Below, one piece after another: positions 1-5,710 of a stretch of DNA of 6,656 bases. Made by a program: the position numbers and the translations under genes. The stretch's first letter is position 1. Each line of letters starts with the position of its first letter. The notes beneath the pieces are model-generated. The model was not told the origin of the DNA. It did not search any database and saw nothing but the letters and a program-made list of their open reading frames with translations. Source of the stretch: a bacterium (GTDB lineage Bacteria; SZUA-79; Acidulodesulfobacterales; Acidulodesulfobacteraceae); NCBI GenBank assembly GCA_021813595.1, contig JAKAKF010000138.1, positions 1 to 6,656 on the forward strand, in the 5' to 3' direction.

Positions 1-26
1 AGATGAAAGCGTTACTGCCTTTTTAA
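1..26 (+). CDS. 3' end of an upstream gene, possibly dsrF/tusC
   Basis: The window opens inside what is probably the last codons of a gene. The frame with codons starting at base 3 reads M-K-A-L-L-P-F and stops at TAA 24-26, just before the ribosome binding site of the next gene. A short hydrophobic tail ending in Phe is what DsrF/TusC proteins tend to have, and dsrF normally precedes dsrH, so dsrF is a reasonable guess from position. The evidence is only seven codons. The frame starting at base 2 is also open, to TAA 68-70, and would overlap dsrH, so even the frame is not certain. Confidence 0.3.
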
Positions 27-36
27 ATAAACCGAT

Positions 37-46
37 AAAGGAGGAG
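37..46 (+). promoter_or_regulatory. Ribosome binding site of dsrH, supports a TTG start
   Basis: AAAGGAGGAG holds a full AGGAGG Shine-Dalgarno core at 39-44, nine bases before TTG 54-56. There is no in-frame ATG nearby, and reading from the TTG gives M-L-H, the usual N-terminus of DsrH/TusB proteins. This supports TTG as the true start. Confidence 0.8.
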
Positions 47-53
47 AATAAAA

Positions 54-356
54 TTGCTGCACATAATTAAAAAATCGCCGTACGAATCTTCCGCTCTTAA
101 GGACGCCGTAAACTATATAGGGCAAAATGACGACGTAGTATTGCTGGTAGAGGACGGCGTATATGCCGTTAAAAAGGGCGGCAAATTTGAGGAATTATTA
201 AAAAATTTGGCGCAAAAAAATAGCGTTTTCTGTCTTCTTGCGGATATAAAAGCCAGGGGAATACAAGAAAGCGAAATAGTGGAAAATATTAAAGTCATAG
301 ATTACAAAGGATTTGTAGAAAAAGTAGTAGAGCATAATCCTATGACCTGGTCTTAA
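54..356 (+). CDS. dsrH: DsrH/TusB-family sulfur relay protein
   Basis: The 100-residue protein has the size and landmarks of DsrH/TusB: M-L-H-I at the start, K-S-P at 7-9, the central LLVEDGVYAV at 30-39, a DIKARGI segment at 64-70, IDYKGFVE at 82-89 and a C-terminal T-W-S. In the family it forms a DsrE2F2H2 (TusBCD) hexamer in the cytoplasm that passes sulfane sulfur to DsrC/TusE. In sulfur oxidisers this feeds reverse Dsr; in E. coli it serves tRNA thiolation. The cysteine found near position 20 in Allochromatium DsrH (recalled) aligns with Ala18 here, and the only Cys is C60. The transferring Cys of the complex lies in DsrE, which is outside the window. Location upstream of sat/apr/qmo favours the Dsr role over the tRNA role. 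The start is TTG with a strong ribosome binding site. Family assignment is firm; role is inferred. Confidence 0.85.
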   Translation: MLHIIKKSPYESSALKDAVNYIGQNDDVVLLVEDGVYAVKKGGKFEELLKNLAQKNSVFCLLADIKARGIQESEIVENIKVIDYKGFVEKVVEHNPMTWS

Positions 357-365
357 AAATAGTTG

Positions 366-393
366 TTGACATTTTGAAGAAATAATATTAAAT
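366..393 (+). promoter_or_regulatory. Putative sigma-70-type promoter for sat
   Basis: A perfect TTGACA lies at 366-371, with a weak -10 candidate TTAAAT at 388-393 (4 of 6 matches, 16-base spacing). It sits in the 99-base gap before sat, the natural place for a promoter. The -10 is poor and the region is so AT-rich that such hexamers arise by chance; the exact -35 match is the main support. No terminator hairpin was seen between dsrH and sat, so read-through from dsrH is also possible. Confidence 0.4.
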
Positions 394-455
394 ATATTAG
401 AATTAAATAAAAATATAAAATGTTAAAATCCTAAATTCATTCTGGAGGGGGCAAT

Positions 456-1679
456 ATGGCATTAGTAAATCCGCATGGTAAAGAAAAAAAATTAAAACCT
501 CTGCTTTTGTCGGGCAATGAACTTAAAGATGCAAAAGAAAAGGCAAAAAATCTTAAAAAATTGCCTATGACTTCAAGGGAAACATCGGATTTAATAATGC
601 TCGGCATAGGAGCTTTTACTCCACTGGAAGGATTTATGGGGGAAAAAGACTGGCAGGGTGTAGTGGATAATTACACTATGGCAGACGGAACGTTCTGGCC
701 GATACCGATTACCCTTTCCGCCACAAAAGAATTATCGGACGAAATTAAAATCGGAGAGGAAGTTGCGCTTGTCGATTTTGAGACCTCAGAAATTATAGGA
801 ATAATTACCGTATCCGAAAAATATTCCATAGACAAGGCGTATGAGTGCCAAAAAATATTTAAAACGACCGATATGGAGCATCCCGGAGTTCAAAAGGTTA
901 TGGCCCAGGGAGACGTCAATATTGCGGGTAAAGTAAAGGTATTAAGCGAAAGCACTTATCCTGAAGAGTTCAAGGATATATATATGCGTCCTGCAGAAGT
1001 CAGAAAATTATTTGAAGAAAAAGGTTGGAACACCGTTGCGGCGTTCCAAACAAGGAATCCTATGCACCGCTCGCATGAATATCTTGCCAAGGTTGCGGTC
1101 GAAACTACAGACGGCGTTCTTATACACCAGCTAGTCGGCAAATTGAAACCAGGCGATATTCCAGCCAATGTAAGGGCCGTTGCCATCAATACTTTAATAG
1201 ATAACTATTTCGTCAAAAATACGGTCGTTCAAGCCGGTTATCCTATGGAAATGAGATATGCTGGACCTAGAGAAGCCCTCCTGCATGCCGTTTTCAGGCA
1301 GAATTACGGCTGTTCCCATCTTATTGTCGGAAGAGACCATGCCGGAGTCGGCGACTACTACGGGCCTTTCGATGCCCACAAGATATTCGACGAAATCCCA
1401 AAAAACGCTCTTGAACTAAAACCTTTAAAAATGGACTTAACATTTTACTGCCATAAGTGCGATGGTATGGCATCTACCAGAACATGCCCTCATCCTAAAG
1501 AAAACAGGCTGACCTTAAGCGGTACGATGCTTAGAAAACTGTTGTCAGAAGGACAGGAAGTCCCCGACCATTTCTCGAGACCGGAAGTTTTATCTATATT
1601 AAAAAACTATTACGCTTCTCTTGCCAAAGAAGACAAAGTAGAAATTAAACTTCACAAAGCGGCTAAAGGAGAAATTTAA
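456..1679 (+). CDS. sat: ATP sulfurylase (sulfate adenylyltransferase)
   Basis: This 407-residue protein is a complete prokaryotic Sat of the single-chain kind, with no fused APS kinase domain. It catalyses ATP + sulfate to APS + pyrophosphate in the cytoplasm, the activation step of dissimilatory sulfate reduction, and runs in reverse in sulfur oxidisers. Visible motifs are an N-terminal PUA-like part with [10 protein letters not shown] at 52-61, the nucleotide/sulfate-binding [11 protein letters not shown] at 198-208, GRDHAG at 292-297, and SGTMLR at 355-360. A cluster of C332, C335, C344 and H346 resembles the metal (zinc) site known in Thermus and other prokaryotic Sat proteins; exact ligands are inferred. 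ATG 456 follows GGAGGGG at 444-450 with good spacing. The gene precedes aprBA, the usual partner order. It is intact, with all expected motifs. Confidence 0.97.
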   Translation: MALVNPHGKEKKLKPLLLSGNELKDAKEKAKNLKKLPMTSRETSDLIMLGIGAFTPLEGFMGEKDWQGVVDNYTMADGTFWPIPITLSATKELSDEIKIGEEVALVDFETSEIIGIITVSEKYSIDKAYECQKIFKTTDMEHPGVQKVMAQGDVNIAGKVKVLSESTYPEEFKDIYMRPAEVRKLFEEKGWNTVAAFQTRNPMHRSHEYLAKVAVETTDGVLIHQLVGKLKPGDIPANVRAVAINTLIDNYFVKNTVVQAGYPMEMRYAGPREALLHAVFRQNYGCSHLIVGRDHAGVGDYYGPFDAHKIFDEIPKNALELKPLKMDLTFYCHKCDGMASTRTCPHPKENRLTLSGTMLRKLLSEGQEVPDHFSRPEVLSILKNYYASLAKEDKVEIKLHKAAKGEI

Positions 1680-1729
1680 TTTCTGTTATAAACCGGATTA
1701 ATTTTATATTATTTCGCTTAAGATGCGGA

Positions 1730-1764
1730 TAATATATCTTTTTATATATAAAAATAATATATTA
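1730..1764 (+). repeat. Nested AT-rich inverted repeat upstream of aprB
   Basis: An outer pair of 8-base arms, TAATATAT (1730-1737) and ATATATTA (1757-1764), encloses a perfect 16-base palindrome TTTTTATATATAAAAA (1739-1754). All but one of the 35 bases are A or T. It ends two bases before the aprB ribosome binding site, and its left edge overlaps a -10-like GATAAT at 1728-1733. It could be an operator, a weak RNA stem near the start of translation, or just low-complexity AT DNA. No known regulator site is recognised. Confidence 0.35.
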
Positions 1765-1766
1765 AT

Positions 1767-1773
1767 GAGGAGG
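1767..1773 (+). promoter_or_regulatory. Ribosome binding site that decides the aprB start
   Basis: GAGGAGG lies one base before ATG 1775 but seven bases before the in-frame ATG 1781. Only the second has workable spacing, and it gives the M-P-S-F-V N-terminus typical of AprB. The longer reading from 1775 adds Met-Lys and is unlikely. Confidence 0.8.
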
Positions 1774-1780
1774 TATGAAA

Positions 1781-2215
1781 ATGCCAAGTTTTGTGATTAC
1801 GGAAAAATGCGACGGTTGTAAAGGAAGGGATAAGACTGCATGTCAGTATATCTGTCCTAACGACCTCATGGTTCTTAACAAGGACATTATGAAGGCTTAC
1901 AACCAGGAGCCGGACCAGTGCTGGGAATGTTACAGCTGTGTTAAAATTTGTCCTCAGTCTGCCATAGAAGTGAGAGCATATCAGGATTTTGCTCCTTTAG
2001 GTTCTTCGGTTATTCCTATGCGCGGTTCGGATTCGATTATGTGGACGGTCAAATTCAGAAACGGAAAAATTAAAAGGTTTAAGTTTCCTATAAGGACTAC
2101 TCCCGAAGGCGGTATCGACCCTTATCAGGGGATTGCCGAAGTCAATCAGGGGAATTTAAAAGACGAACGCTTATGCGATGAAACTGGGATAGAACTTACT
2201 GCTCCGAAGAAATAA
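1781..2215 (+). CDS. aprB: Adenylylsulfate (APS) reductase, beta subunit
   Basis: This is the 144-residue iron-sulfur subunit that carries electrons to the FAD of AprA in the cytoplasmic APS reductase heterodimer. The N-terminal ferredoxin-like part holds eight cysteines for two [4Fe-4S] clusters: C10, C13, C21, C25 and C47, C50, C53, C57. W48, in the C-W-E-C motif, matches the tryptophan known in Archaeoglobus AprB to sit between the cluster and the FAD; it falls at number 48 only with the start chosen here. Residues 86-109 (IMWTVKFRNG to FPIRTTPEG) are the conserved beta-sheet region. The C-terminal tail, which wraps around AprA in known structures, is short compared with the roughly 150-166 residues of characterised proteins (recalled). 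The start is set by the ribosome binding site at 1767-1773. It is followed by a small hairpin and then aprA. Confidence 0.97.
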   Translation: MPSFVITEKCDGCKGRDKTACQYICPNDLMVLNKDIMKAYNQEPDQCWECYSCVKICPQSAIEVRAYQDFAPLGSSVIPMRGSDSIMWTVKFRNGKIKRFKFPIRTTPEGGIDPYQGIAEVNQGNLKDERLCDETGIELTAPKK

Positions 2216-2220
2216 GCGAT

Positions 2221-2250
2221 AAAAACGCTGGCAGCGTTTTTATTTTTATT
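2221..2250 (+). terminator. Weak intrinsic-terminator-like hairpin between aprB and aprA
   Basis: A 9-bp stem pairs AAAAACGCT (2221-2229) with AGCGTTTTT (2233-2241) around a GGC loop, followed by a T-rich run to 2250. It starts six bases after the aprB stop. The stem is A-T at its base with only three or four stronger pairs, so termination would be partial at best. It could also protect or define the 3' end of an aprB message. Confidence 0.55.
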
Positions 2251-2288
2251 TAATTAAAATAATTTATAAATTGCGAGGATAAATTGTT

Positions 2289-4214
2289 ATGGCTGAAATG
2301 AAAGGTTCAATGACAAGTACCGACGTTTTAAACAACTATACTATAGAAGAAATTAGTACCGACATATTAATCGTCGGCGGCGGTATGGTGGGATGCGGAG
2401 CCGCATTCGAAATAAAAAAATGGGCGCCTAAAGATATGAAGATAACGATGGCGGAAAAAGCTTCAATCGAAAGAAGCGGCGCCGTAGCTATGGGATTATC
2501 CGCTATTAATACTTATTTGGGAGATAATACACCGGAAGATTACGTAAAACACGTCGCAAACGACCTTATGGGCATAGTAAGGGAAGACCTTATTTACGAT
2601 ACAGGCAGACACGTGGATTCAACCGTCCAGCTTTTTGAAAAATTCGGTCTCCCGATATTCAAAGAAGACGAAGAAGATACCAGGTCTATTGCCGAAGGAG
2701 CTAGACCCCTCAGGGCGGGCAGATGGCAGATAATGATTCACGGAGAATCTTATAAGGTATTAGTTGCGGAAGCCGCAAGAAAAGCTCTCGGCGAAGAAAA
2801 CATATTAGAAAGAGTATTTATAACAGAGCTACTTATGGACGAAAAGCATGAAAACAGGGTTGCCGGTGCAATAGGTTTCAGCTTAAGAGAAGCCAAGATT
2901 TATATATTTAAAGCTAAAGCAGTAATTATGGCTTGCGGAGGAACAGTCAACGTTTTCAGGCCAAGGTCTCAGGCGGAAGGCATGGGAAGAACATGGTATG
3001 CCATATGGAATGCCGGTTCTACTTACGCTATGGGCTATCAAGCCGGAGCGGAAATGACCACCATGGAAAACAGATTCGTTCCAAACAGATTTAAAGACGG
3101 CTATGGTCCGGTAGGAGCATGGTTCACGCTCTTTAAATCAAGAGTTATCAATGCCCACGGAGAGGATTATATGCAGAAATGGGGACATATGTTGAAAGAT
3201 TATGCTCCTTACGGACTTGCAAAGGTTCCTGCGACGTGCCTATGGAACCACGTTATGCTTAAAGACTGGATGGAAGGAAACGGACCTTTCTATATGAATA
3301 CGTCCGGCGCTATGAAAACGCTTTTCGAAACCCTTCCTGAAAAGAGGAAGAAATCGCTAGAAGCCGACGCTTGGGAAGATTTCCTTGACATGACCGTTGC
3401 GCAGGCTGGATTATGGGCGGCTATGGATATAGATCCGGGAGAAACAAACTCCGAAGTTATGCCTACCGAACCTTATTTCTTAGGTTCTCATTCGGGAGCA
3501 TGCGGAATGTGGGTTTCAGGTCCTGAAGATATAGCTCCAAAAGAATATCAGTGGGGTTATAATCGCATGACGACCGTAAACGGTCTTTTCACGGGCGGAG
3601 ACGGCGTTGGAGCGTCCGGCCATAAATTCTCTTCCGGTTCATACGTCGAGGGAAGAATTGCGGCAAAATCTGCCGTAAGGTTTGTATTGGACGACTCCGG
3701 CTATACGCCTACGGTCCATACTGACAATAAAACCCTTGCCGAAAAAGTATACGGACCTATGATTACATTCGAGAAATTTAAAGATTATTCGACAGAACCG
3801 AATGTAAACCCGAACTATATCAGACCGAGACTTTATTTATTTAGATTAAATAAGCTTATGGATGAATACGTTGCCGGAACATCTACGTTCTACAGGACAA
3901 GCGAAGCCAGTCTTTTAAGAGGATTAGACCTTTTAAACAGATTAAAAGACGATGCTCCGAAACTTGCTGCGGCAAACCTGCACGAGCTTATGAGGGCATG
4001 GGAAAATTACCACAGGTCGATAGTCGGAGAACTCCATTTAAGGCACGTATTGTTCAGGGAAGAAACAAGATACCCCGGTTTCTATTACAGAACCGACCAT
4101 CCGAATCTTGACGAACAGAACTGGAAGTTATTCGTTAATTCAAAACTGAATAAGGCAACCGGTCAGCCGGAATTATTCAAGAAGCCGTATATCGAAATAG
4201 TTCCGAAGAATTAA
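2289..4214 (+). CDS. aprA: Adenylylsulfate (APS) reductase, alpha subunit
   Basis: This 641-residue flavoprotein is the catalytic subunit that converts APS to sulfite and AMP, via a sulfite adduct on FAD, or the reverse. It is close to the usual length for the family, which is related to fumarate reductase flavoproteins. The FAD dinucleotide-binding motif GGGMVGCGAAFE is at 30-41. N74 (in SAINTYLG), W236, R267 (in NRFVPNRFKDGYGPVGAW, 261-278) and H401 (in GSHSGACG) are the likely counterparts of the substrate-site residues N74, W234, R265 and H398 of Archaeoglobus AprA; the correspondence is by eye. A second FAD-contact region, FTGGDGVGASGHKFSSG, is at 434-450. ATG 2289 follows GAGGA at 2275-2279 by nine bases. 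It lies 73 bases after aprB, its obligate partner, and is followed by a terminator. It is complete, with no missing key residue seen. Confidence 0.97.
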   Translation: MAEMKGSMTSTDVLNNYTIEEISTDILIVGGGMVGCGAAFEIKKWAPKDMKITMAEKASIERSGAVAMGLSAINTYLGDNTPEDYVKHVANDLMGIVREDLIYDTGRHVDSTVQLFEKFGLPIFKEDEEDTRSIAEGARPLRAGRWQIMIHGESYKVLVAEAARKALGEENILERVFITELLMDEKHENRVAGAIGFSLREAKIYIFKAKAVIMACGGTVNVFRPRSQAEGMGRTWYAIWNAGSTYAMGYQAGAEMTTMENRFVPNRFKDGYGPVGAWFTLFKSRVINAHGEDYMQKWGHMLKDYAPYGLAKVPATCLWNHVMLKDWMEGNGPFYMNTSGAMKTLFETLPEKRKKSLEADAWEDFLDMTVAQAGLWAAMDIDPGETNSEVMPTEPYFLGSHSGACGMWVSGPEDIAPKEYQWGYNRMTTVNGLFTGGDGVGASGHKFSSGSYVEGRIAAKSAVRFVLDDSGYTPTVHTDNKTLAEKVYGPMITFEKFKDYSTEPNVNPNYIRPRLYLFRLNKLMDEYVAGTSTFYRTSEASLLRGLDLLNRLKDDAPKLAAANLHELMRAWENYHRSIVGELHLRHVLFREETRYPGFYYRTDHPNLDEQNWKLFVNSKLNKATGQPELFKKPYIEIVPKN

Positions 4215-4260
4215 AGATTAAAGGTTTATCTGCAATAATCAATAAAAATTATGTATCTTT

Positions 4261-4288
4261 CCCTCCTCATTTTATTGAGGAGGGTTTT
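4261..4288 (+). terminator. Intrinsic terminator after aprA
   Basis: A perfect 9-bp GC-rich stem pairs CCCTCCTCA (4261-4269) with TGAGGAGGG (4276-4284) around a 6-base loop, followed by TTTT and further AT-rich sequence. It begins 46 bases after the aprA stop and should end or reduce transcription before qmoA. The T tract is short, so some read-through into qmoA is likely. The left arm resembles the anti-Shine-Dalgarno end of 16S rRNA, and the right arm looks like a ribosome binding site, but no start codon follows at the right distance. Confidence 0.8.
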
Positions 4289-4352
4289 AATTATTTAATA
4301 ATAGTTAGTCGCAATATTCGTCTTATTTTATATTAATTAAAAACTTAGCAAT

Positions 4353-4356
4353 GGAG
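4353..4356 (+). promoter_or_regulatory. Ribosome binding site of qmoA, supports a TTG start
   Basis: GGAG lies eight bases before TTG 4365-4367. The overlapping ATG at 4351 reads only three codons to a stop, and no other in-frame start precedes the FAD-binding motif at residues 10-20, so TTG is the probable start. Confidence 0.65.
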
Positions 4357-4364
4357 ATTTAAAG

Positions 4365-5663
4365 TTGAGCGAGTTAAAGAATGAAAATCCCGTATTAATA
4401 ATAGGCGGAGGTCATAGCGGCGTTTCGGCCGCGCTTGAAATTACGGAAGCCGTCAATAAAAAAGTATATATAATAGAAAAAAAATCGTATATAGGCGGCA
4501 GAGTTCTCCAGATGTATAAGTATTTTCCAAAGCTGTGTCCGCCGTTTTGCGGATTCGAAATAAATACAAAGAGGATAAAGTCTTCCGCCGATAACAATAT
4601 AAATTTTTTAGTTTCGTCGGCAGTAGAAGAAATAAATAAGGAAAAAGACGAAACGGGATATAGAGTTAAAATTCGCCAAAAGCCCCAATATATAAATGAT
4701 AATTGCACTGTTTGCGGCGAATGCGCAAAGGTCTGTCCGGAGGATAGGCCTAACGATTTCAACTATGGTATGGATAAGACTAAAGCCATATATATGCCGG
4801 CTATATCTACATTTCCATTAAAATATTCGGTAGACGATAATTACTGCAAGTTTTCGTCATGCAAAAAGTGCGAAGAAGCTTGCAAATATGACGCAATCAA
4901 TCTTAATGCCAAAGAAAACATAATAGAACTGAAGGTTTCGGATATTATTTTTGCGACCGGCTGGAAGCCTTATAATGTAGAAAAATTAGAAAACTTAGGT
5001 TTTGGAAAATTTAAAAACGTTATCACTAATGTAATGATGGAAAGGCTTGCCGCAGATAACGGTCCTACAGGCGGCAAAATTTTGAGGCCGTCCGATAATA
5101 AGGAAGTAACTAACGTTGCATTTATACAGTGTGCAGGCTCCAGAAACGAAAACCATCTTCCGTACTGTTCGGCGATATGCTGTATGGCATCTTTAAAACA
5201 GGCTCTTTATTTGAGGGATAAAACCCCCGACTCTTCCCCTACTATTTTCTATATTGATTTAAGAACTCCCGGAAGATACGAGAATTTCCTAAATAAAGCG
5301 CAAATCGATAAAAATATTAAATTTAACAAAGGTGTCGTTGGAAAAATATCCGAAGACCATGTTACCGGCGACTTGCTGTTAGACGTTGAAGACATGCTTT
5401 CCGGCAAAAAGAACAAATTCAGGGCTGAAATGGTAGTTCTGGCCGCCGGTATGTATCCAAATATTAAGGATGATTTAAAACAAATTAAAATTGACGGCGA
5501 TATAAAAATAGATATAGACGAAAACGGATTTATATTTAACGAGAACTATGAAGAAGGAATATTTTCAGCCGGGGTAGCAAAGTTTCCTTTAGATGTTTAT
5601 ATGTCCGGTCAATCGGCTACATCCGCGGCACTTTCGGTGATTCAGCATAACGCAAAAATATAA
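4365..5663 (+). CDS. qmoA: Quinone-interacting oxidoreductase complex subunit QmoA
   Basis: This 432-residue HdrA-like flavoprotein is a cytoplasmic-side subunit of the Qmo complex, which links the membrane quinol pool to AprBA. Visible parts are the FAD motif VLIIGGGHSGVSAALE (10-25) and IGGRVLQMYKYFPKLCPPFCG (43-63), typical of QmoA; a ferredoxin-like C114-x2-C117-x2-C120-x3-C124; a second set C161-x4-C166-x2-C169-x3-C173; ATGWKPY at 197-203; NVMMERLAADNGPTGGKILR at 222-241; and the HdrA-type QCAGSR with C256, C268, C272 and C273, a likely cluster site next to the FAD. Near the C-terminus, AGMYPN (361-366) and the SAGV segment (401-404) complete the flavin fold. The second cysteine set looks fuller than in the Desulfovibrio QmoA I recall. 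The start is TTG. It lies behind the aprA terminator and 47 bases before qmoB, so qmoAB are probably cotranscribed. Confidence 0.95.
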   Translation: MSELKNENPVLIIGGGHSGVSAALEITEAVNKKVYIIEKKSYIGGRVLQMYKYFPKLCPPFCGFEINTKRIKSSADNNINFLVSSAVEEINKEKDETGYRVKIRQKPQYINDNCTVCGECAKVCPEDRPNDFNYGMDKTKAIYMPAISTFPLKYSVDDNYCKFSSCKKCEEACKYDAINLNAKENIIELKVSDIIFATGWKPYNVEKLENLGFGKFKNVITNVMMERLAADNGPTGGKILRPSDNKEVTNVAFIQCAGSRNENHLPYCSAICCMASLKQALYLRDKTPDSSPTIFYIDLRTPGRYENFLNKAQIDKNIKFNKGVVGKISEDHVTGDLLLDVEDMLSGKKNKFRAEMVVLAAGMYPNIKDDLKQIKIDGDIKIDIDENGFIFNENYEEGIFSAGVAKFPLDVYMSGQSATSAALSVIQHNAKI

Positions 5664-5710
5664 AAAAGTTCAAAATACAGAAAAAAAGATATATTTGATG
5701 AGGAGTTAAA

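Noticed and set aside
113..298. 61-codon open frame on the - strand inside dsrH
   Set aside because: It lies wholly inside a well-supported gene on the other strand, with no family resemblance.
956..1379. Two - strand open frames inside sat (956-1189 and 1194-1379)
   Set aside because: Both are antisense to highly conserved Sat motifs, so they are coding-strand shadows.
2255..2270. TAAAAT and TATAAA hexamers as a promoter for aprA
   Set aside because: There is no -35 at proper spacing, and TATAAA at 2265 would start transcription at or past the ribosome binding site. AT-rich background explains them.
4329..4334. TATATT as the -10 of a qmoA promoter
   Set aside because: It matches 5 of 6 bases, but the hexamer 17 bases upstream does not resemble a -35. 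A promoter is expected here after the aprA terminator, but this site cannot be singled out.
4412..4762. 116-codon - strand open frame inside qmoA
   Set aside because: It is antisense to the FAD and ferredoxin motifs of QmoA and has no recognisable domain.
5664..5710. The qmoA-qmoB gap as a possible regulatory site
   Set aside because: It is only 47 AT-rich bases with the qmoB ribosome binding site; no hairpin or promoter is visible.
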